From contig NZ_BBPH01000002.1 of assembly GCF_000787695.1 (NCBI RefSeq), positions 1 through 64,000 on the forward strand: a DNA stretch of 64,000 nt, given 5' to 3'. This DNA comes from Paracoccus sp. PAMC 22219 (GTDB lineage Bacteria > Pseudomonadota > Alphaproteobacteria > Rhodobacterales > Rhodobacteraceae). Under the pieces are notes generated by a model that did not search any database, was not told the origin of the DNA, and saw only the letters and a list, made by a program, of their open reading frames with translations. Below are positions 1-8,765 of the stretch, piece by piece (the stretch's first letter is position 1; the number at the start of each line of letters is the position of its first letter). The translations under genes and the position numbers were made by a program.

Positions 1-42
1 CTTCGCCTTGAACTCAGGGGCGTGCTGCTTTCGTTTCGACAT
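1..42 (-). CDS. IS3-family transposase OrfA, N-terminal 14 residues only
   Basis: The minus strand reads MSKRKQHAPEFKAK, the standard N-terminus of IS3-family OrfA proteins, which carry the helix-turn-helix DNA-binding part of the transposase. Only the first 14 codons are present because the gene runs off the left edge. OrfB should follow beyond the window. The call rests on this short but characteristic start and on the IS-like terminus just upstream. Confidence 0.7.
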   Translation of the reverse strand, partial: MSKRKQHAPEFKAK

Positions 43-123
43 CGTCGATCTCCCTCGTGATGAAGATCAGCAGACAGCAAAAACAGAGCTTACGTCAGTG
101 TCCAGATTTCGGGGGGCACCTCA
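1..123 (-). mobile_element. IS3-family insertion sequence, orfA-side end (partial)
   Basis: The element enters from the left window edge. Its outer end appears to be the TG dinucleotide read on the minus strand from position 123, in the string TGAGGTGCCCCCCGAAATC, which is typical of IS3-family termini. About 80 bases of untranslated leader separate this end from the orfA start at position 42. The insertion lies inside the AraC-type gene that follows. The rest of the element and any target duplication lie outside the window, so the subgroup cannot be named. Confidence 0.7.
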
Positions 124-835
124 GACCGGTGGTTTCGCGGCAAATCCGAGCCAGGTTTCTAACCGATACTCCCAACTCAGATGAGTATCGCTGGATCGTC
201 CAATGACTGACATGGTGGCGGGCCACCAAGTCGAGGAACGAGGCCAATCTTGGGTCGCGGCGGCCCAGCCCCATTTGCTGCTGCGCCTGCGCCAGAGGCT
301 CAAAAATGGTGCAGAAAATCTGCGCCACTACCGCACGCAGCCGCAGATGCCGCAATAGCTTCCTGCCGTGCCACTCCTCGAAAAGGGTCGGAAACAAGGA
401 CGAAAGTCCGGCCGGAGCTGTCGCGTTGAAGTGCCGGCCGACAAAAGACGCAAGCTCGCCATTGTCGGCAAAAAGCTCAGGGTGAGCATCGATGGGCAGG
501 GTCAGAACCCAGCCTTCGGTCCCTGCATCGAAGGTGAAGCCGTGAACTGTGCCGGGAGGGATGTAGAGGATGCAGGGCGGCTCTGGCCGGTTTGTCCCTC
601 CTTCGATCTCCACTCGGGTCACGCCGCGCTCAAGCAGAAACACCTGTGCAAGGTGCGCATGGCGGTGCGGACCGATGTGCCAGTCAAGACCGGCTGCGCG
701 ATCCACGATCCTCTCGAGGTGCATCACATCCGGGAATGGCGTGTTCTCGCCATAGAGGTGCCACGCGGGAATGGATGTCACAATAAGGCCTCCATGGCTC
801 AAAAGTGCCAGAAGTTTCCCGATTTGTCCATTCAT
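95..835 (-). pseudogene. pobR: AraC-family regulator of pobA, truncated by IS insertion
   Basis: The product has an N-terminal cupin-like sensing domain (about residues 20-150) and the start of an AraC helix-turn-helix domain (about 195-240). It is divergent from pobA, the usual place for the PobR activator that responds to 4-hydroxybenzoate. Native sequence stops after RETTGL near position 124. The last residues (RCPPKSGH) and the stop codon come from the inserted IS end. AraC regulators need two helix-turn-helix motifs over about 100 residues; here the second is incomplete, so DNA binding is probably lost. The name is inferred from position and domain type. Start at 835 is an ATG. Confidence 0.75.
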
Positions 836-879
836 CTGGGTGGAACTGTCGCCTAGCCTTTTTTGAGGGAGAACGGAAC

Positions 880-2046
880 ATGCGCACGCAGGTTATCATC
901 ATCGGCGGCGGCCCATCGGGTCTGCTGCTGTCGCAACTGCTGAACCGTGCCGGTGTCGCCACCGTGGTGCTGGAACGGCAAAGCCGGGATTATGTCCTTC
1001 AGCGCATCCGCGCGGGTGTTCTGGAACGTGGCACCGTCCAGCTGCTGCACGACGCCGGTGCGGGTGCGCGTATGGCCGCCGAGGGGCATCCGCATCACGG
1101 GTGCTACCTTACTCAGGATCAGCACCTGTTCCGCGTGGATTTCACCGAACGCTGCGGCCACGCGGTGATGGTCTATGGCCAGACGGAAGTGACGCGCGAC
1201 CTCTATGATGCTCAGGACGCCATCGGGGCCACGCATATCCACGGCGTCCAGAATGTCACGCTGCACGATCTGAAGACGACCGCGCCCTCTGTCACCTTCG
1301 AAAAGGATGGCATGCAGCATCGGATCAATGCGGATTTCGTCGCAGGCTGCGATGGTTTTCACGGTGTCAGCCGGGCATCGATTCCCGAGGGGGATCGATG
1401 CGAATACGAGAAGGTCTATCCCTTCGGATGGCTGGGGGTCCTGTCGCGCACCCCGCCAGTGATGGACGAACTGGTCTATGCCAACCATCCACGTGGCTTC
1501 GCTTTGGCGTCGATGCGCAACGAAACCCTGTCGCGGTACTATATTCAGGTGCCACTGACCAACCGGGTCGAGGATTGGTCCGACGACGCGTTCTGGGCAG
1601 AGTTGCGCGCACGGCTGCCGCAGGAGGTGGCAGAACGGCTTATCACCGGTCCCTCGATAGAAAAATCAATCGCACCGCTGCGCAGCTTCGTGTCCGAGCC
1701 AATGCGGTGGGGGCAGCTGTTTCTATGCGGCGACGCGGCGCATATCGTGCCGCCGACAGGCGCGAAGGGGCTGAACCTGGCGGCCTCGGATGTCAAATAT
1801 CTTTCTGACGGACTGATCGCGCATTACGCGGGCGATGACAGCGGCATCGACGGCTATTCGGACCGTGCGCTACGGCGGGTCTGGAAAGCGATGCGCTTTT
1901 CCTGGTCGGTGACCACGATGATGCACCGCTTTCCTGACCAGAGCCCTTACGACCAGCGCATGCAGCAAGTGGAACTGGACATGCTGGCCACCTCAACCGC
2001 GGCCCGGCAGGTTTTTGCAGAGAATTACACCGGGCATGATTTCTAG
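880..2046 (+). CDS. pobA: 4-hydroxybenzoate 3-monooxygenase
   Basis: This flavoprotein hydroxylates 4-hydroxybenzoate to protocatechuate with NADPH and O2, feeding the beta-ketoadipate pathway in the cytoplasm. The FAD-binding GGGPSG is at residues 9-14, a CDGFHG motif lies mid-protein, and GDAAHIVPPTGAKGLN is the second FAD motif. At 388 residues it matches the usual length of about 390. I chose the ATG at 880 because GAGGGAGAACGGA lies just upstream; an earlier in-frame start at 805 would overlap the divergent regulator. The regulator is broken by an IS, so control of this gene may be altered. Confidence 0.93.
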   Translation: MRTQVIIIGGGPSGLLLSQLLNRAGVATVVLERQSRDYVLQRIRAGVLERGTVQLLHDAGAGARMAAEGHPHHGCYLTQDQHLFRVDFTERCGHAVMVYGQTEVTRDLYDAQDAIGATHIHGVQNVTLHDLKTTAPSVTFEKDGMQHRINADFVAGCDGFHGVSRASIPEGDRCEYEKVYPFGWLGVLSRTPPVMDELVYANHPRGFALASMRNETLSRYYIQVPLTNRVEDWSDDAFWAELRARLPQEVAERLITGPSIEKSIAPLRSFVSEPMRWGQLFLCGDAAHIVPPTGAKGLNLAASDVKYLSDGLIAHYAGDDSGIDGYSDRALRRVWKAMRFSWSVTTMMHRFPDQSPYDQRMQQVELDMLATSTAARQVFAENYTGHDF

Positions 2047-2087
2047 CACAGACTGCGCGACACACAGGACCATCAAGGGAGGAACCG

Positions 2088-3125
2088 ATGATGATACACT
2101 CGAAAGCCAACATAGCGGCACTGCTGGGGGGCGTGCTTTTGGCACTTCCCGTGACCGCGCAGGAATTCACCCTGACGCTGCACCATTTTCTGGGCGCGCA
2201 GGCACCGGCGCATATCCAGATGCTGGAACCTTGGGCCGAGCGGATTGCAGAGGCCTCGGATGGGCGGGTGCGGATCGAAATCTATCCGTCGATGACGCTT
2301 GGCGGGCGCCCGCCCGAACTGATCAATCAAGTTCGCGACGGCGTCGTCGACATGGTGTGGACGCTGAACGGTTATACGCCCGGCCTGTTCCCGCGTTCTG
2401 AGGTGTTCGAGCTGCCGAATGTCTTCGAGAACGATCCCGTCGCAATCAATCTGGCGATGCGCGCCATGATGGCCGATATCGAAGAGGATTTTGCCGGAAC
2501 CGAGGTGATGTTCCTGCACACCCATGCCGGAAACGCGATCCAGACAGGCAGCACCGATGTGCGCGCACCCGCCGATCTGGTGGGGCTGGATCTGCGGACC
2601 CCGTCGCGCACGGGTGCATGGGCCATCGAGGCGCTTGGCGGCAATGCCATTGCCATGCCGGTCCCGGAATTGCCTCAGGCCTTGCAACGCGGCACCGTCG
2701 CCGGTGCGCTGATCCCGTGGGAAATCATCGCGCCGTTGCAATTGCAGGAGCAGACCGACTTTCAGATCGAGGGCCATGACGGCTACCGGATCGGCACGTC
2801 GGTCTTTCAGGTGTCGATGAATCAGGCACGGTGGGAGGAGCTGCCCGAGGACATCCAGCAAATCTTCCGCGACAATTCGGATGAGGCGTGGCTGGCCGAA
2901 GTCGGCCAGATCTGGCGCGCCGCCGACGACTACGGGATTGGCCTCGCCACGGAGGCCGGTAACACACACGTCACCCTGACAGAGGATGAGACCGCTGCGT
3001 TTCGAGACGCTTTGGAGCCGGTCGTGCAGCGTTGGATCGACGACGTGACGCCTCAGGGCGTGAACGGTGCGGCCCTTGTTGCCAATGCACGCGACACCAT
3101 CGCGGCGCAGGCCAGCGCGCAATGA
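2088..3125 (+). CDS. TRAP transporter solute-binding protein (DctP family)
   Basis: This is a periplasmic receptor for a tripartite ATP-independent transporter. It has an N-terminal signal peptide (about residues 1-25, ending ALPVTAQ) and the DctP fold, with the family's substrate-binding arginine region (DLRTPSR) near residue 165. Length is 345 residues, normal for the family. The start codon is one of two tandem ATGs at 2088/2091 after GGGAGGAACC. The stop overlaps the membrane subunit gene by four bases. Placement 41 bases after pobA suggests an aromatic acid such as 4-hydroxybenzoate as substrate, but this rests on context only. Confidence 0.88.
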   Translation: MMIHSKANIAALLGGVLLALPVTAQEFTLTLHHFLGAQAPAHIQMLEPWAERIAEASDGRVRIEIYPSMTLGGRPPELINQVRDGVVDMVWTLNGYTPGLFPRSEVFELPNVFENDPVAINLAMRAMMADIEEDFAGTEVMFLHTHAGNAIQTGSTDVRAPADLVGLDLRTPSRTGAWAIEALGGNAIAMPVPELPQALQRGTVAGALIPWEIIAPLQLQEQTDFQIEGHDGYRIGTSVFQVSMNQARWEELPEDIQQIFRDNSDEAWLAEVGQIWRAADDYGIGLATEAGNTHVTLTEDETAAFRDALEPVVQRWIDDVTPQGVNGAALVANARDTIAAQASAQ

Positions 3126-3655
3126 GTGAAGGTCGCCGCCAGCACCCCGGCCAATTTCTGGCTGGGGTGCTGCGCCGCGCGATCACGGGCTGGGCCCTGA
3201 TCGGCGGCATTCTTCTGCTTGCACTGGTCGCCGTGAACGTGACGGCCGTAGGGTCGGGCATCGTCGGTTACCGCATCACCGGGGATTTCGAGATCACCGA
3301 GATGCTGGTCGCCATCGCCGTGTTCTGCTTTCTGCCCTACTGCCAGATGACAGACGCCAACGTTACTGCTGACATATTCACCGCGCGGGCATCTGCGCGT
3401 TGGGTCGCAGGCTTTCGACTTGCCGCTTCGCTGGTCGCACTGTGCTTCGCGCTGCTGCTGTTCTGGCGCATGGGGCTGGGCCTAGGTGATCAGCGCCAGT
3501 TCGGTTACCGCACCACGATCCTGCAGATCCCGATCTGGTGGGCTTTCGTGCCGATCCTCGTTTCACTCGCGCTGCTGGTCGCAGCTGCGGCGCTGACGGT
3601 TCTGGATAGCGGTCGCCATGTCATCCGGCCGGAAAAGGCGCCCCATGTTCAGTGA
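3122..3655 (+). CDS. TRAP transporter small permease (DctQ family)
   Basis: A 177-residue inner-membrane protein with four predicted hydrophobic segments (roughly residues 25-50, 60-80, 95-120 and 140-165). This is the standard topology of the small TRAP subunit that bridges the binding protein and the large permease. Its ATG overlaps the preceding stop (ATGA), and its own end overlaps the large permease start by 11 bases, so the three genes are translationally coupled. It carries the family's charged loop between segments two and three. Confidence 0.88.
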   Translation: MSEGRRQHPGQFLAGVLRRAITGWALIGGILLLALVAVNVTAVGSGIVGYRITGDFEITEMLVAIAVFCFLPYCQMTDANVTADIFTARASARWVAGFRLAASLVALCFALLLFWRMGLGLGDQRQFGYRTTILQIPIWWAFVPILVSLALLVAAAALTVLDSGRHVIRPEKAPHVQ

Positions 3656-5006
3656 TCCCATCCTTCTCGGCAGCCTTGGGCTTGTGGCGCTGCTGATCCT
3701 GATCGCACTCCGCATGCCGATCGGCTACGCGATGATTCTGGTCGGCGCAGGCGGGCTGTCGCTGGTCACCGGTCCGACGCTAGTGCTGAACCAGCTCAAG
3801 ACACTCGCCTACGGGCAATTCGCGACTTACGATCTGTCCGTCATTCCCATGTTCATCCTGATGGGTGCGCTGGCGACAAAGGCCGGCTTCTCGCAGGCTC
3901 TGTTCCGCGGCACGAATGCCTGGTTCGGCTGGATGCGCGGGGGCACCGCAATGGCGGGGATCGCGGCCTGCGCCGGGTTCGGCGCGGTTTCCGGCTCGTC
4001 ACTGGCCACGGCCTCGACGATGGGCAAGGTCGCGCTGCCAGAGTTGCGCCGCTATAATTACTCCGGCGCGCTGGCCACGGGCTCTCTGGCCGCCGGGGGC
4101 GTTCTGGGCATCCTGATCCCGCCGTCGGTCGTGCTGATCATCTATGCTATCCTGGTCGAAGCGAACATAGTCACCTTGTTCATGGCGGCACTGATCCCCG
4201 GTCTTCTGGCAGTCGTTTTCTTTCTGGTGACCATCGCGATCTATGTCACGATCGTCCCCGAGGCGGGACCCGCCGGCGGCGCGGCAGACCGCGCCGAGTT
4301 TCGCGCAGCGTCCATCGGTGTCCTGCCGGTGCTGCTGATCTTCGCGCTGGTCCTGGGCGGGATTTATGGCGGCCTCTACAATCCGACGCCTGCGGCGGCG
4401 ATTGGTGTCTTCCTGGTCTGGCTTTTCGGTCTGATCCAGGGCCGGATCACGTGGGCGGGCATCCGTGACTCGCTGATCGAGACCGCCTCGACGACCGGAA
4501 TGATCTTCCTGATCCTGCTTGGCGCCGAGTTGATGAAGATCTTCATGTCGCGGGTTCGGCTCCCGCAATACACCGCAGAATGGATCGGCACCGTGGGAAT
4601 GGAGCCGTTCACGATCCTGCTGCTTCTTCTGCTGGCGCTGGTGCTCCTAGGGTGCATGATGGACAGCCTGTCGATGATCCTTCTGGTGATCCCTTTCTTT
4701 TGGCCGGTCCTGGTCACGTTGAATGGCGGTCCGATGCAGGGTGCCGAAGGCTCAGGCTTCGGGATGTCCACGGACGATCTCAAGATCTGGTTCGGGATCC
4801 TTGCGCTGGTGGTCGTCGAATTGGGTCTGATCACACCGCCCGTGGGCATGAATGTGTTCGTCATCTCGGCGCTCGCGAAGGATGTCCCGATGAGCGAGAC
4901 CTTCAAGGGCGTCATGCCGTTCTTTCTGGCCGAAATCGTTCGCGTGGGGTTGTTGCTGGCGTTCCCGGCGCTGGTCCTGTGGTTGCCCAGAGTGCTGTCG
5001 GGCTAA
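3645..5006 (+). CDS. TRAP transporter large permease (DctM family)
   Basis: A 453-residue polytopic membrane protein that forms the sodium-coupled transport channel with the DctQ and DctP partners. Family hallmarks include the early RMPIGYAM segment, a GFGAVSGSSLATASTMG stretch, and the PPSVVLIIYA region. The ATG at 3645 (MFSDPILLG) fits family N-termini better than the in-frame ATG at 3618, which would overlap DctQ by 38 bases. It ends the pobA-linked transporter operon, and a gap of about 150 bases without a clear gene follows. Confidence 0.9.
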   Translation: MFSDPILLGSLGLVALLILIALRMPIGYAMILVGAGGLSLVTGPTLVLNQLKTLAYGQFATYDLSVIPMFILMGALATKAGFSQALFRGTNAWFGWMRGGTAMAGIAACAGFGAVSGSSLATASTMGKVALPELRRYNYSGALATGSLAAGGVLGILIPPSVVLIIYAILVEANIVTLFMAALIPGLLAVVFFLVTIAIYVTIVPEAGPAGGAADRAEFRAASIGVLPVLLIFALVLGGIYGGLYNPTPAAAIGVFLVWLFGLIQGRITWAGIRDSLIETASTTGMIFLILLGAELMKIFMSRVRLPQYTAEWIGTVGMEPFTILLLLLLALVLLGCMMDSLSMILLVIPFFWPVLVTLNGGPMQGAEGSGFGMSTDDLKIWFGILALVVVELGLITPPVGMNVFVISALAKDVPMSETFKGVMPFFLAEIVRVGLLLAFPALVLWLPRVLSG

Positions 5007-5162
5007 ATCATGCTGAGCATAGCCGACGGGGCACTGGCAGGATCTCGACATGTCACACGCGGGCTGCGCATGTGCTGCTGCTGTCTCGAACGACCCATTC
5101 CAAGGTTGTCAGTTCAGCAAATGACAAGAGTAACGAACGACGTACACGGGCAGATGTCGCTG

Positions 5163-5441
5163 TCAGCGATGCCCCAGATATTCTGCGGAGACATAGCCCG
5201 ATATGCCAGGCCTGTCGGTGAGAGCGACGCGGCACCAGACCTTACCGTTGTTCGTCACGCAATTCTGGCGGGTCAGGCGCGTTCCGTCTGGCAGGCCGAT
5301 GATGATGGCGTAATCGAGACCGGGGCCTTTGCGAAGCTTCAGGAGATCGTCTGGCCCAGCGCCCTCGACTACAGCACCAGAACCAACTGCGCATCCCGCG
5401 GCAATCAGGAGAGCGAGAAGCGCAGCAAAATAAGTTCGCAT
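5163..5441 (-). CDS. Small SH3b-domain lipoprotein
   Basis: A 92-residue envelope protein. A signal peptide ends in a lipobox (LIAAGC, modified Cys at residue 17). An SH3b-like domain follows with the typical LKLRKGPGLDYAIIIGLPDGT opening and a GYVSAEYL ending. Such domains bind peptidoglycan stem peptides or act as small periplasmic interaction modules. It is a single gene transcribed opposite to the TRAP operon. Exact function is unknown. Confidence 0.8.
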   Translation of the reverse strand: MRTYFAALLALLIAAGCAVGSGAVVEGAGPDDLLKLRKGPGLDYAIIIGLPDGTRLTRQNCVTNNGKVWCRVALTDRPGISGYVSAEYLGHR

Positions 5442-5555
5442 TATATGACCTGCATCGTTTTGCTGTTCCTACGGCACATTTACGATGGATAACAGCAGGT
5501 CTGCAGGCGCTTGGTCAACCGGGGTATCGCAACCGCAACGCCCCGGTAGATCGGA

Positions 5556-6449
5556 TCATACGTCCACGTAGTTCCGCCACGGGTGTGCCTCTTGAAACCC
5601 TAGCACCTCGCGGATCTTGCGATTGGACAGCGGGGCCTCGTCCTTGCCCATCGGTCGGGTGATCGGCGTATTGGGCGCATATTTGGCTAGAAACTCTGCC
5701 GTGGGCATGGTGGCGGTGATGGTGTCGTTCACCGCATTGAACACCTGATAGCCAAGCCCGTCCTTCTGCAGGCAAAGATGCACGATCTCGCCCAGATCAC
5801 GGGCATCGATATAGCTCCAGGCGTTGCGCTTGCGGCTCATCGGGTCGGCCAGGTAGGCGGGAAAGTTGTCGTATTCATGCGGCTCGATGACGTTGCCGAT
5901 CCGCAGGGCATAGACATCGGCGCCATAGCGCATGGCAAAGGCGCGGCCGGTCTTTTCGTTGACCACCTTTGACAGGCCATAGCTGTCCATCGGGTCGCTG
6001 TCGTAATCTTCTTCCAGCGGAAATGAATGATAATCCTTGTCGCCCTCGGCAAAGCAGACGCCATAGGTGGTTTCCGAGCTGGCGAAGATCACCTTGCGCA
6101 CCCCCAGCTTCATCGCCGCTTCCAGCACGTTGTAAGTGCCGACGGTGTTCTGCGCGAAGGTGGTGTTGTCGGGATTGATCATCACCCGCGGCACGGCCGC
6201 GAAATGCACGATGGCGTCGGGGGCCTTCGGGGGTGCGCCTTCCTCAAAACCATCAAAGCCGAAATGGGTGGTAAGGGCGTTGAAGACCTGGCCGCTGTCG
6301 GTGATGTCGGCGATCAGCGTGTTCACCCCCGGAAGGTCGAGCGGCTTGAGATCGACGTTCAGTATCTTGTAGCCCCTTGCCAGCAGATGGGGCACGGCAT
6401 GGCGACCGGCCTTGCCTGTGCCGCCTGTAAAAACGATGCGTTTGGTCAT
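5556..6449 (-). CDS. NAD(P)-dependent epimerase/dehydratase family oxidoreductase
   Basis: An extended short-chain dehydrogenase of 297 residues. The Rossmann motif TGGTGKAG is at residues 8-15, and a YGLSK stretch provides the catalytic Tyr-xxx-Lys. The HFAAVPR and ASSETTYG segments match sugar-nucleotide or sugar-acid dehydrogenase relatives. The ATG at 6449 has GGAGAGAC just upstream; a possible start six codons earlier lacks a better ribosome site. The neighbours give no pathway link, so the substrate is unknown. A uronate-dehydrogenase or UDP-sugar-epimerase-like role is possible. Confidence 0.8.
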   Translation of the reverse strand: MTKRIVFTGGTGKAGRHAVPHLLARGYKILNVDLKPLDLPGVNTLIADITDSGQVFNALTTHFGFDGFEEGAPPKAPDAIVHFAAVPRVMINPDNTTFAQNTVGTYNVLEAAMKLGVRKVIFASSETTYGVCFAEGDKDYHSFPLEEDYDSDPMDSYGLSKVVNEKTGRAFAMRYGADVYALRIGNVIEPHEYDNFPAYLADPMSRKRNAWSYIDARDLGEIVHLCLQKDGLGYQVFNAVNDTITATMPTAEFLAKYAPNTPITRPMGKDEAPLSNRKIREVLGFQEAHPWRNYVDV

Positions 6450-6604
6450 GTGTCTCTCCGCGTCCATGCGTCCATCTGATAGCCCTGCTTGGCACGTGCA
6501 GGCCAGCATTACCCATTCCTTCGTAGCATCGGCGCGAAAAAGCACTCCGCTGATGCGGCCGTTCTTCAGCATGAACGCTGCGCCATTGACTGTGGAGACA
6601 TTCC

Positions 6605-6937
6605 TCAGAGGGACCGGAGGACACCCGTCACTACAGTTTTCTGGAAACTCTCGATTTCGCAGGAGCGTTGTTCAAAAAGGGCGATTTCGCTGTTCGGGCC
6701 CAACTGCCAGGCGATGTCCACAGGCGTCGGCACGGCATCTCGGTCGTGCAGCTGCACTGCCATGGGGTCAACCTCACCCGGATTGCGCGCCAGGCCCTGG
6801 TCAATAACATCATTCGCCTGATGGGCTGTCGAGGCAACGTTTTCACACAAGGACAACTCGGGGTGATACGGGACGCCCTAGAAGGTGCCGTTCGCGTGGC
6901 GGTTCTCGACGGCCTCGATCAGTATGTCGGGGCTTGC
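6605..6937 (-). pseudogene. Decayed conserved gene fragment with in-frame TAG (family unknown)
   Basis: On the minus strand a protein-like frame reads from ASPDILIEAVENRH through a TAG at 6878-6880, continues with GVPYHPELSLCENV, and ends near VVTGVLRSL. Composition is like a real protein, and segments such as AVPTPVDIAW look conserved. The stop and the lack of a proper start mark it as a relic. I could not assign a family; a distant resemblance to ketopantoate-reductase C-termini is too weak to use. The rest of 6450-7476 holds overlapping frames but no gene I can support. Confidence 0.25.
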
Positions 6938-7476
6938 GGCCAGACTGCACCCGCCCGGGGGGCAGGCGGATCACAATGCTGGAATGCCTTGGCAGGCGTC
7001 GCCGTCCAAGTGGTGGGCCTGCCGTCAGGCATTGGATACCTTGCGTCCGCTTCGGGCCTGGTGCAATCGCGGGCAACGGTGATCTCGGCGCCCGGGGGCG
7101 GCGCGGACCGGTTCAGTGCCCCGCAATGTACGAGGCCGTGTCCAACGCGATCCTTGGCCGCCGGCGGCGCAAGGCCGCACGATAGCTTTCCTGCGAAACC
7201 TGCCTGGCATAACTGCGGCGCTGGTTCCAAAGCGCCGGCGTCTAACCGCATACGACAAGTGTGATACGGCACAATGGCGGGCCAGTACTGACGAACACGT
7301 TAGAAAAAACCCGTTGCAGGGCCTCGCGCCCGCCGCTGTGTCCATCGGCCACTCACGGCGCGATGCTGGTGCCGGCGAATGGGGCATTTGCGGCGATCAA
7401 GCGTTCTCCTAAGCCGCCGAAGCATTCCATGCTGACGGCAATTTCGCGCATGAACGTCACTGGAGCGATCCCGGCT

Positions 7477-8682
7477 TCAGGGACGCAGCAATCGCGCAGC
7501 GGGTCGATCAAAGCTTTGGCGGCCAGCCTTGAAGCCCATGATGGGAGAGGCAATTGTGGCAAGGCCCTCGTCGGCGCTCGCGACGTCTAGCACGATCAGG
7601 TCGGCGTGATGCCCGACCGAAAGCCCATAGTCCGCCAGCCGCAAAATGCGGGCCGGGCCTTCGGTGATCATCCGCAGACAGGCCGGGAAATCACCCGCCC
7701 CCAGATGCATGAGATTGGCATAAAGGTTCGCCATCCGCAGCAGAGAGCAATCGCCATAGGGGGTGAACGGATTCATCACGTTGTTTGTCGCGACCGCAAC
7801 CGTGACGTCGTCCAATAGATGCAGGGGCGCCACGCCCCGGGGGGCGCGGTGGCCCTGATCCATGCCGTTCAGATAAAGATCGGTCGCGGGCAAGGCGGTC
7901 ACGGCCACATTGGCCTTTGCCAGCATCCCGGCATGCGTGGCCAGAGAATGGTCTTCCATCACCGCCAGCTTGGTCACATGCCCCAGATTCACGCGCCCTT
8001 GCCAGCCCTGCCGGATCGTCCGGTCGCAGATCGCCCGGATATGAGAGCCTTCGGGATCCAGATCGAAATCCAGATGAAAATCCAGATCGACATCGTGCCG
8101 CGCGGCCATGTCGAACAGGATATCGATCTGTGCCATGGGATCGATGTCCGTGTAGGGGCAGCCCCCCAGCAGGTCGGCGCCCAGGTCCAGCGCCTGTTCT
8201 AACAGGGCCCCGGTTCCTGGATCGTTGGTCAGACCCTCCTGCGCAAAGGCGCAGACCTGCAGATCCAGCGCAAAGGCATATTCGGCACGCAGCGCCAGCA
8301 CCGCCTGCAGGCTTCGCAGCCCGGCACGGGGATCGACCTCGACATGGCTGCGCATATGCATGGTGCCCTGGCTGATCGCGGCCTCGATGACCCGTGCCCC
8401 GCGGGCATGGACGTCGGCCACGGTGAAGTCGCGCTTGAGGGTACTGACAGCGGCAACGGCCTGTTGCACGCTGTCGACCTGTCCGCAGCGACACAGCAAC
8501 CCGGCCTTGTCCAGATGGATATGCGCTTCGACCAGACCCGGCAGGACAGTGCGACCGCCGAGGTCACGAACCTCTCGTGCCTTACCGAGGTTGTGGCCAA
8601 GGGCTGCGATGCGCCCGTCGACAATACCGATATCTGACGCACCTTGCGGCAAACGGGCGTTGGTCAGGATGAGGTCGAGCAT
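7477..8682 (-). CDS. Amidohydrolase, cytosine-deaminase-like
   Basis: A 401-residue metal-dependent hydrolase of the CodA/AtzC branch. The metal-binding HIHLDK is near residue 57, an HVEVDP motif near 115, and HLDFD near 200. The segment ATNNVMNPFTPYGDCSLL aligns with the GTDNVRDPF-type motif, where an Asp normally binds metal or catalyses; here it reads Asn. This may mark a separate subfamily or an altered activity. It is divergent from an NTF2-like gene with a shared GntR-type operator candidate between them. The substrate is a cyclic amide or aminohydrolase substrate that I cannot name. Confidence 0.8.
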   Translation of the reverse strand: MLDLILTNARLPQGASDIGIVDGRIAALGHNLGKAREVRDLGGRTVLPGLVEAHIHLDKAGLLCRCGQVDSVQQAVAAVSTLKRDFTVADVHARGARVIEAAISQGTMHMRSHVEVDPRAGLRSLQAVLALRAEYAFALDLQVCAFAQEGLTNDPGTGALLEQALDLGADLLGGCPYTDIDPMAQIDILFDMAARHDVDLDFHLDFDLDPEGSHIRAICDRTIRQGWQGRVNLGHVTKLAVMEDHSLATHAGMLAKANVAVTALPATDLYLNGMDQGHRAPRGVAPLHLLDDVTVAVATNNVMNPFTPYGDCSLLRMANLYANLMHLGAGDFPACLRMITEGPARILRLADYGLSVGHHADLIVLDVASADEGLATIASPIMGFKAGRQSFDRPAARLLRP

Positions 8683-8716
8683 GGTTCTTGAATCCGGGGG
8701 GAGCTTCTGTATTCTT

Positions 8717-8733
8717 CTACTGTATGCACTTAC
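8717..8733. promoter_or_regulatory. Candidate GntR-family operator in divergent promoter region
   Basis: The intergenic space between the amidohydrolase and the NTF2-like gene contains TGTATGCACTT at 8721-8731. The same 11 bases occur before the ABC transporter at 10001-10011. The motif has a TGTAT/GCA pseudo-palindrome of the type bound by FCD-class GntR proteins, and such a regulator is encoded at 9168-9869. It sits about 38 bases from one start codon and 35 from the other, suited to control of both. Confidence 0.5.
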
Positions 8734-8765
8734 ACGACAGGCTTACAACAAGAGAGCGGCCCGGA

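Noticed and set aside
2073-3122. 349-residue open frame on the minus strand
   Set aside because: It is antisense to the TRAP receptor gene, which has a signal peptide, family motifs and coupling; the antisense frame is Arg/His-rich with no family.
6668-7264. 198-residue plus-strand frame
   Set aside because: No ribosome site, no family, and the opposite strand carries a better protein-like relic.
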